Source: Icerya purchasi
Taxonomy: Eukaryota; Arthropoda; Insecta; Hemiptera; Monophlebidae
Direction: 5' to 3'
DNA length: 64,000 nucleotides
Assembly (NCBI GenBank): GCA_039619475.1
Contig: CM077115.1
Location: 592,931,643 to 592,995,642, forward strand
The notes under the pieces were generated by a model. That model saw only the letters and a program-made list of their open reading frames with translations. It did no database searches and was not told the origin of the DNA. This document shows, in pieces, positions 10,880-21,463 of the stretch. Every line of letters starts with the position of its first letter. Position 1 is the first letter of the stretch. The translations under genes and the position numbers were made by a program.

Positions 10880-13112
10880 GGAGTCGGTGTGATCAATAAA
10901 AAGAGCGGAAAAGGTCTCTTTTTTATTTACCACCGTGGTTTTGGTTTATATTTAGCTCCATATAATGGTAGCGTGAGACGTAACCAGTTTTGTCGAGATT
11001 AATTCTGAACCTAGCAATAGACTAGTAACCAACTTTGATATTTTATTGTACACGAAAGTAGTATATTTTGGATGGTTCCGGCGTACAAAGGGATGCCGCC
11101 GCGCTAATTAGGCCCCTTGGGCGTGAGAACTAGAGCGATTTTTTCCGCAGTCCGCCTGTAGCCGCTGCCGCCACCGCAAAGTGTGTCGCCCGTTCCCTCA
11201 CGCGCATCGGTCGCTTCCGTACGTTTTTCAAAATTCCGGGGCGTAAGTATTCTAGCCGGGTTCCAAAAATTATGCTATCCGATCGGGCGCGCATCTCCAT
11301 GCACCCGCATTCCCACGCACAGCGCGTTCTACTATTATGTGCATGTATTATACAGGAGTCTACATGTAATATATGTAGCATAATTTTTAATTTTAATTTT
11401 CGGGGGTTGGCAGGTGTAAAATTTTGGCGGAGTGTTAAAAACGTTCGAAACTCAACACTTAGAACCCAAATTTTGAAGGAATTTTCCGAGTCGCGCTCCG
11501 TTCCGGCATTTTTTTTTTTTTAATTTATTTTTAAGAAGAATATTTGAACGTTTCATCAGTCAAATGAGGGTAGGCGGGTGTGCTGCAACGAGGGGTGAAT
11601 TCCATACGTTTTTTCGATGTTTTTATTATTATTATTATTTTTAATGGAAATACTTGAACGTTCCAGAACCAAACGATCGTGATTATTCGTTGTTTTATTT
11701 TTAACAGAAATATTTGAATGTTACAGCAAACCGGTTGACGGTGGCGCGAATGCAGGGGGTGAAATCTAGTCGTTCGTTCGTTCGTTCGAAATTAACTACC
11801 CGATCATCTTCGCAGGCCCTAACACACCGCCGATGGAATCCTGATCGCTACACGTTCATACACACGCACATGTCTAACATATTTATTTTCAACGAATATT
11901 TGTAAATGCCACCCCCGAGGAATGGCGACTTTTAAATGGCTGATGCGTGCATTATCCAGATGGAAGATAGTTACATCCATCGTTTGTTCACGACCAAATC
12001 AAAGGTCTACATCTAGACGTGCACTATTTCAACCTGTTCGATTATCTCATTCATTTATACTCTTCGTTTTGTTCGGAGCGAAAGTGTTTGAGCGACATTG
12101 CCAAATACATTGTGATAGCAAGAGTTCGACAGCCATTTTGAACAGTATGTCTGAGAAAGTCTATATTCCCGCGGTGTATAACGCTAATCACTATCGCAAA
12201 TTTTTTTATTATTTTCAAGAGTTACATCAAAGAATAGAATACTAGCTGTGCACTACGCCACCACATTTAATTTAGATTCAAATGCCGTTCAGGTTACATC
12301 GCTTTTTTCAAATTCGAAGCCTAAGTATAGAAATTTCAAAAATTTCCCTAAGTATAATATTTAAAAGCCTGAATCTAACCTAAGCGCCGTTCACAAGCTA
12401 CACCTATAGACGATCCTGCATACGTTTAAGTCGACACCGCTGCGATAGAGTACAAATCGTTCCATCGCACACATCTTCCACCGCTAGTTTCCATGTCATT
12501 CATAATATTATTTTCCACGTCTAAGTATTAAAGAATTAGCTTAAGTATTTTTATATTTTTCCGTATTCTCCGATCCCTTTGCCAAAGTGCACCGTCCATT
12601 CCTACGCTTATATTCAACATAACGTCAGCCGCCACGAAAGCGCACGCACCGTTCCCACGCACGCCTCATTTATTCAAACTACTATGTTTTTTCTTTCATT
12701 TTTTTTTTTTTTTTTTAATATTTAGAAGTTTAAGTATAATATTTAAAGCTTAAATCTGGCATAAGTCTCCACTCACCCTATCCAACCTATAGTTGGATCC
12801 CGCGCATATATCCAACATAGCGTTAGCCGCCACACGAAAGCACACGCATCGTTCGTTCGCGCTACCGCGATTTTTTCTTTAATATTTCGAAGCCAAGTCT
12901 AAATATTTCAAAGCCAGCAGTCTAAGTATATTTTTTACGCTTCCGAACATTTCTTCCGACCGTTCATAATTTTGTATTTTTCTCCAGTTCTAAAATAAAT
13001 CCGTTAATACCTTCTCCGCTATGAATGCGCACACATTTTCTATTGTTAGTTTCCATATCATTCATAATAATTTTTTTTTTCGACTCCAAGTATTATAGAA
13101 TTAGCCTAAGTA

Positions 13113-13224
13113 CCAGATTGAAATCTAATATGTTATTCTCCTTTTGAACTATTACTTAGATTCCTTGGCTGATTGGGCTGTTGCTCTTCGTTGGCGAACC
13201 CATAAAAAAAAAAAAAAAAAAAAA
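13113..13224 (+). mobile_element. 112-bp LINE 3' tail with 10-bp duplication
   Basis: AGCCTAAGTA flanks the insert at 13103-13112 and 13225-13234. The insert ends in 'ggcgaacccat' plus about 21 A, which is the plus-strand form of the 3'-UTR box found beside poly(A) in LINE-A and LINE-B. It is therefore a drastically 5'-truncated copy of that clade sitting inside the right arm. Confidence 0.8.
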
Positions 13225-13813
13225 AGCCTAAGTATTTTTTTATTTTCTTTCGTTATACGAACATTTTTTTTTTTTTTTCGAGATCTTTTGTACTATATTT
13301 TTTTCTCAAATATATTTACACACGTGCAGACAAGTTGACTTGCCATTGATTTCGATCGTGCAATGCTGTCATTAAGTCTGCTGGGATCTTACCCTTCCTA
13401 TCTTTTCTTGTAGAATCCGGTTCACATGTACACACCTACACAATCATACTTAAGCCAAAGAACACCTGACAACATCATTCATCTACGTATGTGACCAACT
13501 ATGACCAAAGGAATGTAGTTTTTCTAATGCAACCCTCCCTTTTCAAAGGCCTCCATCGAGCTAGAAAATTGAACGGATCTGTTCAGGCAGTCAGTATTAG
13601 TGTTGTGTTAAACGTGCGGAATTTGTTGAAGCTGTGTGCTTCACGCGTTATTAAAAAATTGACAAGAACGTTAAAGTCAATAATTTCATACGTTTTTTTC
13701 TCTTTTTCTTTCTCTCTTTATTTTTTGTCTTTTTTCTCTCATTATCATCGTTATTTTTTTCTATCTTTTTTTCCCTCTTTTTTTTAGTAAAAATATTAAA
13801 ATAATAATCAAAT

Positions 13814-13999
13814 ATGAATAACAACACCGAATCGATTGATATTAAAGCCGACGATTTTATTCAGAATTCATTTTTGAGTGATGGTGGCTCGCATACGATT
13901 TTGTCACCTCCGACACCGCAATGTGATGATGGTTATACATCAGAAGAATCCACATCTTTTGTGCGTAAAGTCGTGAAAAACATCTTGAAATTCAACTAA
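13814..13999 (+). pseudogene. Truncated second copy of the 2829-3824 gene
   Basis: The frame starts with MNNN and parallels residues 1-47 of the left-arm gene: the same FIQNSF stretch, the Ser/Pro-rich segment and 'EESTSFV'. Identity ends after about codon 50, where a palindromic element (about 13970-15065) begins; the last codons before the stop at 13999 belong to that element. The rest of the gene was not found to the right of the insertion, so the arm is truncated. Its opposite orientation to the left copy is the main proof that the two arms are inverted copies. Confidence 0.8.
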
Positions 14000-15065
14000 T
14001 AAAAACGGAATAATTACATGATACGTATTCGAAGATGACAAGTTTTCTGGATTTTTTTTGCAAATTTTTGAAAATGTCAAAAATTAAATAAAATCATACG
14101 CTTTTTTAGTTGAAAACTCTCTTGAAATTCAACTAACAACAACAAAATAGATATATATGTTACGTGTATTATAATAAAAGGTTTTTCTGAATTATTTCGG
14201 ATTTTTAGAACAGGTAAAACGGGTCTAACAAATTGAAAAGATACATTTTTGGCTGAAAAACCTCTGAAACTTCAACTGGATGCAAATTATAAAATGTAAA
14301 TTACGTAATTTGTGTCATTTTATTGTTACCTAATCTGCGATTATGGAAATTTTAAACTCGCGCGGAATCTCTCGACTTTTTTATTTCTTAAAAGCATTAT
14401 TATTTTTCAGTTATAATACATTAGTTTAAATACACATTTGTATCATATTTAGAACAGAGAAAAACAACCATAAATTTTTTTCAACACTCCTCAGAAGTGA
14501 ATAAAATGGGAAAAAAAATCGGAAGGCATTATTTAGTTATTTGTTGGTGATTAGTAATAACTGAGCTAGCTCAGTCCTGTGCAATACGAATCACAGGAAA
14601 AACTCTTGTCGATTTTACACGTAAGATTTACCAACTACAGACTTTAAAAATACGCAAAGAATAAATACGTTGGCGTGCGAAATAAAGAGGCGTGATATTT
14701 TATACGAGCTGTGGAAAGGTTCATACGGGGGGGGGGGGCTCAATTGAATTAGAGAGAGTCGCCTCCCTCATACTTCAGCCAAAAATGCATGTTTTCAATT
14801 TTTTGGACTTGTTTCATCTGTTCTAAAAATCTGAAAAAATCCAGAAAAATATTTTATTATAATATACGTAACATATATCTATTTTATTCTTGTTGGTTGA
14901 ATTTCAAGAGGGTTTTCAACCAAAAAACGTACGATTTTATTTAATTTTTGACATGTTCCACTCGTTCCCCCCGTTTCAAAAATCTGAAAAAATTTCAGTG
15001 GACAGTTTACACTAAAATACATGTTACATAATTTTTTTGTCGTTAATGAATTTTTTAAATTTTTT
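13970..15065. mobile_element. Palindromic MITE-like element with sub-repeated arms
   Basis: Arms of about 300 bp at 13970-14300 and 14755-15065 are reverse complements, for example 'ctcttgaaattcaactaac' near 14120 against the complement at 14895-14913. Within each arm a unit of about 130 bp ('...ttgaaattcaac...ttacgt...tttctgga...') is repeated in tandem. The centre (14300-14750) is unrelated and contains a G10 tract near 14730. There is no coding capacity. The element truncates the gene copy at 13814. Its exact ends and target duplication were not determined. Confidence 0.7.
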
Positions 15066-15099
15066 TATGACTTTTTAAAAATTTTGAACGAGTTGCCCA

Positions 15100-15394
15100 C
15101 GATGAAGGACTATTGCGCAGGAAACTATTTCAAGTCCCCCCTGCTGTTCATAATATATACTCATGAGTGTTAATATGGGTGCAGAACAAACATGTTAAAC
15201 CGGTACAAAATGCTGATGATCTGGTGGTACATGTCTCTGCAACACTATTCAATCAGGCTATTAAAAAAAGTCTCAAAAAGCAGTATTAGGTACACAAGAA
15301 ATACCAAGTGAATTACGCCTTAAACTGAATGTAACGAAAATACGAGTTTTTACCGGGATTAATAAACTCACCTTTAATAAGAATAAATAATAGG

Positions 15395-15397
<3 letters not shown>
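15100..15397 (+). pseudogene. Old LINE reverse-transcriptase fragment, 5' part
   Basis: Plus-strand frames with several breaks encode RT-like pieces: 'SPLLFIIYTHE', 'NADDLVVHVSA' (near 15205; the ADD matches the catalytic box) and 'LRLKLNVTKIRVF' (near 15320). LINE-A inserted at its right end, and the remainder continues after LINE-A at 21985. This is a long-dead non-LTR element on the opposite strand to LINE-A. Confidence 0.7.
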
Positions 15398-15428
<31 letters not shown>

Positions 15429-15482
15429 GGCTCGTCAACCAAGGACCTTTACCCAGAAACAAAAGGTAAGGAAAGAAGTCGG

Positions 15483-18400
15483 TTATATTTTGATTCGATC
15501 AGAAATTTTAACTAAAAAGGAACAAATAGCAGGAATAATTAGTGGGGAAGGAAAGGACAGGATATAGGATGCACAATAAGGGGTAGGAAGTCCAAGCTTA
15601 AGCAAATAAGAATATAAGGCAGAACGCTCCACCGAGAGGGATGAACACTGGAAGAACACATGATCGGCGTCGCAAATAATTGCATCATCCGGATGGAGAG
15701 GACAATGTGGAGAAGAAACCAAGGAGAAACGAAATCTGGAAGAAGGCAGCAAAGAATGGCCAAAGCGCATACGAACAATGGAAACAACTTCAGAACGACG
15801 AAGGGAGGAATGTAAAAGAAACCATGAATATGAAGGAAGAGTAGGCTGGACTGATAGGTAAAAGGAACAACTGTTGGAAAAAGAAGAAACATAGGTATCC
15901 GACCAAAATCGGATATGAAAGCTTTTACAAACTGATAGCAGGTTAACGGAAGGAATTTTTTTAAAAAAAAGACGAGAGGAAGCAGCAGCAGCCCGAGCCA
16001 AGGAATCAGCCGCTTCATTTCCAAATATGCCCGAGTGGCCAGGTACCCACAGCAGATCAATATTGACTGAATGGAGATAGGAAAGATTGTGAATGAGTGA
16101 ACGTATACGGAGGATAACAAAGTCACACGAATGATCAGGAAGGGGAGAGGATATGGCCTGAAGGGCGCTCAAAGAGTCAGAAATAATTAAAAACTTAGAG
16201 GAAAATTGATTCGAGGAAATGAAAATAATAGAGCGAAGGATAGCCAACAACTCGGCTGTGAATATGGAACAGAAATAAGGAAGTCGAAAAGATTCTGAGA
16301 GGTTAAAATCAGGAAGGATGAAAGAAGCACCAACACCACCAGGCCCCCTCGAACCATCCGTGTAAATGGTAACATGAGAGGGAAATAGGGAATTGATAGT
16401 GCTGTAGAATACCTGTTTAATTACGGCTTGGGGGAGATTTTTTGCAAATGAGGGGAGGATAAATACCTTAGGAGGATGACAGATGTCAGCGAAGTCGAAG
16501 GAAAAATAAGGGAGATTATTGAACGAGATAATATACGGCCAAAATGAACCTAGACGATGTGAAATAAAAGCCAGAATAGGGGTTTTGCTGGGAGTGAAGC
16601 GCCAGCTATTATAAATCGAAAGATAAGACTGAACAAGGGTAGAGGATGCGAGAGGAAGACGTTTAACAAGGAAACGATAGCCTAAATAAGATCTACGAAT
16701 GGATAGGGGTGACGAATTGGATTCAGCAAGAATAGCAGTGGTTGGAGAGGATTTAAGAGCGCCAAGACAGAGACGAAGGCAAGAATTCTGAATTACATCT
16801 AGTTTGGAAAGACGTGTCTTGGACGCACTACCATAAATAAAAGAACAATAATCAAATTTGGAACGGATAATAGATTTGTAAAGGGAAATAAGAATATAGG
16901 GATCGCCACCCCATTTAGTTGGCGACAGGGCTTTCAGCAAGTTTAACCTTTTAATAGTGGAAGCAGAAAGATATTTGATGTGTTCAGAGAAGGACAAACG
17001 ACTATCAAGAAAGACACCGAGATAACAAAAGCAATTAACACGGGAAAGAGATACATTGTTTAAGGATAGGTTGACCAAAGCAGGGTTATAGGGACGGAGG
17101 GTAAAAATAGTATAAGAAGACTTAGAGGGAGAAATTGAAAGATTAATTAAGGAGAGAGAATGTTCCAGCACAATGAGCGACGAACTGAGTGCTTCATAGG
17201 CTGCTAAAACATCCTCAGACGAGGAAAATAGGAGAATGTCGTCCGCAAAGAATAAGGAATAGGAATTTAAAGGAAGAGAAGCTATACTGATAGTATAGAT
17301 GTTAAAAAGAGTAGGACTGAGGGAGGAACCCTGAGGAAGACCTCGGAAAACCTTTCTTGGAGCATTAAGAGATGGAGAGGAGAAGTGGATAGAACGATTT
17401 GACATGAGATTGATAATAAGGGAAGAGAATTTAATTGGGATATTAATTGCCGTCATTTTATCTCTTAGAGTGGGAAGATGAACATTATCGAAAGCAGAGG
17501 AAACATCAATAAAGGAGGCTAGGGTGAAATGTTTTTGGATAAAAGATTTGTATATGTGGGAAACGAAAAGACTAACACAATCAGAAGGGCCAATACCAGG
17601 CCGAAAGCCGAACATATTAATAGGGAATATATTATTATGCTCTAGCCACCAAACAAGGCGCTTGTTGAGCATACCCTCAAATAGTTTTCTAATACAGGAT
17701 GCCAGGGAAATAGGACGTAGGGAAGAATTTTTCTTAGGAATGGGAATTACGATAAAAGAATTCCAGGAGGAAGGAGTTATACCCTTTGAAAGGAAGGAAT
17801 TGAAAAGACTAAGAAGAAAACTGAGGGATTGTTCAGAAAGGTTTTTAAGGGCGAGATAGGGTATACCGTCAAGCCCTGGAGTAGGGCTGGACGATTTGGA
17901 GAGAACAGACTTTAATTCATTAAAATTGAAAGCCGAAGTTAGGAAGTGAGGAGGAGAATTTTCCGGAAAAGAAGAGTATAATTCATCAACAGAAGGAACA
18001 TAAGCTGGAGCGACGGAATCAATAAAAGGAAAAAGGCTATCGTCGGGGATACTGAAGGTGGAAGGGCGAGAAGAGGATGGGAATTTGAAAGCTCTGGCCA
18101 TTTTCCAAATCTGCGAAAGAGGAGTAGTTCTAGAGAACTTAGCACAGAAATTTTTCCAAGAGGACTTCTTCGTGGATTTCAATATAAACCTAGCTCTCGC
18201 ATTTGCCCGTTTGTGAGCGAGAAAATTTTCAGTCGTAGGGTTACAACGGAAGGTTCTAAAGGTTTCGCGACTGATATTAAAGGCAGTGTCGCATTCCTTG
18301 TTCCACCAAAGTGAAGAAGCCTTACTGCGATGTACAGAAGATGACGTATGGCGGGGCGGAGAAGATAAAGAAAGAGCAGAAGTTAAGGAATATAAAAAGG

Positions 18401-19217
18401 AATTGTAGAGAGGTACCGGATCGTGATCCGGTTGAAGGAGAGGGAGAGACGAGTCAACCAAGGAGCGAAATAGAGGCCAGCTAGTTTTGGAAAGATTCCA
18501 TCCTGAAGAATTGGTATAATTGGAATCAGAAGGAGGAGGAAAACTGACAGGAGTTATTAGGATAGGAACATGGTCACTGCCGAAAGAGCCCATAAGGGTC
18601 TTCCAATTATAATTAAGACCAATAGACGAAGAAGAAAAGGTTAGGTCGAGGGAACTAGAAATGGAAGCATTCCTGTAGTATGTGGGGGAGAGATCGTTGA
18701 GGAGAACTAAATTATCAGAGAGGATGGCATTCTCAAGGATGGAACCGTTGGTATCGTAGGATGCACAGCCCCATAAAGGAGAATGCGCATTCCAGTCACC
18801 ACCGATGATAAAAGGATGCGGAATAGAATTAAAAAACGACGAGAAGGGGAAGAGACGAAGATCGAACCTAGGAGGAACATAGATAGAAACAATGCTAATA
18901 GGACGTACAGAGGGAGGCTGAATGGAGATGTGAACAATGTTAGGTAAATTGGGACAAGAAGGAAGATTAAGAGAGATATCATAAGAGCAGAATGGAATGT
19001 CATTTCTAATCAGGATTGCAGAACCACCATAACCGTCATCGCGATCACATCTAACTACCCTGAAACCTCTAATATTGAAATTTATGTCCGACCGAAGCCA
19101 CGTTTCGGAAAGGAGAGCAACATTGACATTATGTAGATCCAATAACCCCTCTAATGAGTTTTTATTGGCTCTTAGACTGCGGCAATTCCACTGTAGAATA
19201 TTTAGCGCAGCCATCAT
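15483..19217 (-). CDS. LINE-A ORF2: endonuclease, reverse transcriptase, RNase H
   Basis: About 1244 codons when started at the ATG at 19217, chosen because the related LINE-B ORF2 begins at the same point before 'LQWNCRSLRAN'; an upstream in-frame ATG exists at 19289. The APE-type endonuclease comes first (Glu39 in 'LLSETW', 'GDWNAHS' near residue 143, 'SDHVPI' near 218). The RT follows, with the catalytic box FADD intact (D659, D660; 17238-17243). RNase H starts near residue 950 (D954 in 'YTDGS', then 'AELLAIL', 'SDSLSAL', 'GNEAADSLA'). A C-terminal Cys/His motif follows ('CPLHPDD...DHVFFQC'). All catalytic residues I can check are present, so the protein may be functional. Its start overlaps the stop of the middle frame as ATGA. 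Confidence 0.93.
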   Translation of the reverse strand: MMAALNILQWNCRSLRANKNSLEGLLDLHNVNVALLSETWLRSDINFNIRGFRVVRCDRDDGYGGSAILIRNDIPFCSYDISLNLPSCPNLPNIVHISIQPPSVRPISIVSIYVPPRFDLRLFPFSSFFNSIPHPFIIGGDWNAHSPLWGCASYDTNGSILENAILSDNLVLLNDLSPTYYRNASISSSLDLTFSSSSIGLNYNWKTLMGSFGSDHVPILITPVSFPPPSDSNYTNSSGWNLSKTSWPLFRSLVDSSLPLLQPDHDPVPLYNSFLYSLTSALSLSSPPRHTSSSVHRSKASSLWWNKECDTAFNISRETFRTFRCNPTTENFLAHKRANARARFILKSTKKSSWKNFCAKFSRTTPLSQIWKMARAFKFPSSSRPSTFSIPDDSLFPFIDSVAPAYVPSVDELYSSFPENSPPHFLTSAFNFNELKSVLSKSSSPTPGLDGIPYLALKNLSEQSLSFLLSLFNSFLSKGITPSSWNSFIVIPIPKKNSSLRPISLASCIRKLFEGMLNKRLVWWLEHNNIFPINMFGFRPGIGPSDCVSLFVSHIYKSFIQKHFTLASFIDVSSAFDNVHLPTLRDKMTAINIPIKFSSLIINLMSNRSIHFSSPSLNAPRKVFRGLPQGSSLSPTLFNIYTISIASLPLNSYSLFFADDILLFSSSEDVLAAYEALSSSLIVLEHSLSLINLSISPSKSSYTIFTLRPYNPALVNLSLNNVSLSRVNCFCYLGVFLDSRLSFSEHIKYLSASTIKRLNLLKALSPTKWGGDPYILISLYKSIIRSKFDYCSFIYGSASKTRLSKLDVIQNSCLRLCLGALKSSPTTAILAESNSSPLSIRRSYLGYRFLVKRLPLASSTLVQSYLSIYNSWRFTPSKTPILAFISHRLGSFWPYIISFNNLPYFSFDFADICHPPKVFILPSFAKNLPQAVIKQVFYSTINSLFPSHVTIYTDGSRGPGGVGASFILPDFNLSESFRLPYFCSIFTAELLAILRSIIFISSNQFSSKFLIISDSLSALQAISSPLPDHSCDFVILRIRSLIHNLSYLHSVNIDLLWVPGHSGIFGNEAADSLARAAAASSRLFFKKIPSVNLLSVCKSFHIRFWSDTYVSSFSNSCSFYLSVQPTLPSYSWFLLHSSLRRSEVVSIVRMRFGHSLLPSSRFRFSLVSSPHCPLHPDDAIICDADHVFFQCSSLSVERSALYSYLLKLGLPTPYCASYILSFPSPLIIPAICSFLVKISDRIKI

Positions 19218-19896
19218 AATAAAACAGTAAAAGAATAAGGCATAAATGAAGTGGGGAGGAGCAGGGGAAAAGACCATAAGAGCAGACAATGAGGTGCATT
19301 TGTATAGAAGGAACTAAAATGAGTGAGAAACGGAGAAAAGAAAAATAAAGAACTGCAGTTGCAAAACAGGAGGAAGTAATTCGAGGCTGTTAAGTCGAAA
19401 GGAAAAACAAAGAGCATAGTGCAGAAGAAGATATAAAATAATTTTAGGATAAAAGAAAAAAGAGTAAGCAATATTCGTGCAGAACCGAAGCAGCCAGTGG
19501 AATGCAAGTTGTACTTCATATATAGGCGTGGTACATAGCCAGCGCTATACAATTCCGACAAATTCATCACAGTGCAGTTAAAACAGCAAAGGTGTGTACG
19601 GAGAGTGATAGGAATGGAACTCAGTTCAGAGATTGAGTGTATTAACTCAACATGAACCCATTCCCGAAAAAAATGTGTATAGAATATACACCAATGCCTG
19701 TTAGAGGTTGAAACCACTTCTACATAAGCATAAATGAAGATAATTGTTACGATAAAATCGTTAACCAACTGGTTAAAATGCTTCGCACTGAATATTGTAA
19801 ATAAGATTACACGAAAGGGAAAAAATGTAAAAGAAAGAAAGGAAGCAGGGGACAGAAAGTAACATAATAAAGCAAATACAGCCTCGATATTTATTT

Positions 19897-19900
<4 letters not shown>
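19214..19900 (-). CDS. LINE-A middle frame: hydrophobic 228-codon ORF
   Basis: This frame lies between ORF1 and ORF2 on the sense strand. Its stop TGA shares bases with the ORF2 ATG (ATGA at 19217-19214), the arrangement used for stop-restart translation in some LINEs. The product would be rich in Phe, Leu and Ser, with several membrane-like stretches. LINE-B has a frame in the same place, and the starts look alike ('NIEA' followed by a Leu-rich run). Caution is needed: the sense strand is very pyrimidine-rich, which removes stop codons in all three frames, so openness alone is weak evidence. A poly(A) tract at 19899-19928 lies directly upstream of its first ATG. Function unknown. Confidence 0.4.
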
Positions 19901-19935
<35 letters not shown>

Positions 19936-19975
19936 TTAATTAAATTTTTTTTTCGTTCGGTATAGGAGGAGGGAA

Positions 19976-21417
19976 TTAATTAAAACGGATATTATTCGAC
20001 AGGAAACAAGAAAGGGAGTCAACAAAGGATGTAGAGGGAGCAATATTGTTTGAAGAGAGTAGTTCAATGATGGCTACCGAAATATCCTTAATTAAAGGCG
20101 AAGGGGTAGCGGAAGGGGAATTAGGAGTACATAAGGAGACGGGAATAGCAGGATTTGGGGGAAGGTGAGTATTTGAAGAGGAAGATTTGTTAAGAGCCCA
20201 ACCATTAGAGGGGGTTGGGAGACGATTAGATGGGAGTGGGGGGAATTGAGGAGAAGAATTATGAAAAGGTTTGGAATTACGGGATTTATGAAAGGTGGGA
20301 GATTTGGGTCGGAAGTGAGAGGGAGCAGTCAACGGAGGAATGGAAGAAGTATTAATGTAAGAAGTGGAAGATGAGGCACGGTCGGCATACGAAAAAGCCT
20401 GAGAGACTAAATTGCTTTTTTTAAATTGAGAAGCCTCTTGGAATGTGATATTTTCAAATGCCATAATTCGTTTTATTTCTTTTTGTTTGAGCCACTCGGG
20501 ACAAGCACGATCATTGGCACTGTGGGCGCCTTTGCAATTACGACAAGTGGGAGGAAGTTGTAGACTGCTGCATTCCAAGACTGAATGCCTGGAAGAACAG
20601 TGGGAGCAGATGGTATAGGAACCACGGCAGTGCTTCGCGATGTGTCCAAAAAGGAAGCATTTAGAGCACTGCGTAGGTAGACGAACGCTGGGAGAAACCA
20701 GAAATCGAATTTTAAATATCGAAACGTGTTCTGGGAGAGAAGTTTTATGAAATTTAATCTCAACAGAACCAGTCGGAACTTTTTTACCTTCAGAAAAACG
20801 ATGTATACGACGGATAGAGGCGATAGGAATAGTAGAATGGATTCCTTCCAAGATTTCATCTTCAGAAAAGGATGGATGAATACCGGAAATAATGCCCATT
20901 CTGAATAACACAGAGTTTGGAATGTACGCTTTGATATTATGCGACGCAAAAAAATTAGGATGAGACAGAAAGGAATTAGCGGAGGAGACGGAGGGAAACT
21001 TGACCGAGACACGACCCCTACCTTGAGGGACAATGCTCGTGGGGGAAGAGGAAAAGGAATTGATTAGCCTGGCAATTGCTAAAGGATGAAGGTTGCCTAG
21101 ATTTTTATCCGAGGAACAGCTTTCGACGTGAACGGTGAAAGGTCCTGGATGATCGGCCGAGAACAATAAAGTATCTTTACTATCATTATAATTATTTGTA
21201 CTATTACTGTTATTATTAATGCTACTGTTATCGTTATTGTTACTATTATTATAACTGCTGTTGTTATTAACATTACTATTATCATTATTATTATTATTAT
21301 TGTCATTACTAATATTAATATTATTATTATTATTGGTGGTGGTGGGGGTGGTAATGATGTTATTGCTGTTATTATTATTGTTGTTATTATTATTATTAAT
21401 ATTATTATTATTATTAA

Positions 21418-21463
<46 letters not shown>

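Larger units (their letters stand above)
10140..10990 (+). pseudogene. Broken phospholipase A2 (parvovirus VP1-type) virus-like gene
   Basis: The first 111 codons (10140-10475) start with a basic tail and then carry a secreted-type phospholipase A2 domain of the parvovirus VP1 kind: the calcium loop 'YLGPGT' at residues 39-44 and the catalytic His-Asp pair at 67-68, followed by 'AYS' and an Asp/Glu/Arg-rich helix. In parvoviruses this domain opens the endosomal membrane during entry; similar domains occur in bidnaviruses and in adintovirus/Maverick-type elements. A frameshift near 10440-10448 moves the continuation to another frame, which is open to a stop at 10601-10603. Two later pieces are also visible, 10711-10854 and about 10935-10980 ('GFGLYLAPYNGS'), each in a shifted frame and separated by retroposed tracts at 10611-10666 and 10856-10879. 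The order basic tail, phospholipase, basic stretch, hydrophobic stretch, Gly/Tyr-rich end recalls adintovirus-like minor proteins (inference). The copy is an inactive genomic fossil. Confidence 0.85.
11300..13999. repeat. Right arm of the long inverted repeat
   Basis: Reverse-complement counterpart of the left arm, ending in the truncated copy of the 2829-3824 gene. The module core appears here as 'cctaagtat' (12323, 12348, 12890, 12925, 13105, 13227 and others) with the G/C-richer 'cccacgcac' part near 11310 and 12650. Relative to the left arm there is extra sequence around 11900-12500 and a T-rich stretch at 13690-13790, and an inserted LINE tail at 13113-13224. A GC-rich patch at 11080-11300 flanks the inner side. 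No other gene is recognised; a 32-codon frame at 12146-12244 is of unknown status. Confidence 0.75.

Noticed and set aside
11130..11523. Several overlapping small frames on both strands
   Set aside because: They lie in a GC-richer patch where stops are rare; no motif.
12146..12244. 32-codon frame beginning MSEKVYIPAVYNANHY
   Set aside because: It looks protein-like but is too short, has no partner in the left arm and no recognised family.
15539..16126. 195-codon frame on the same strand as LINE-A ORF2
   Set aside because: It is a shifted frame inside a recognised domain; the pyrimidine-rich sense strand leaves it open by composition.
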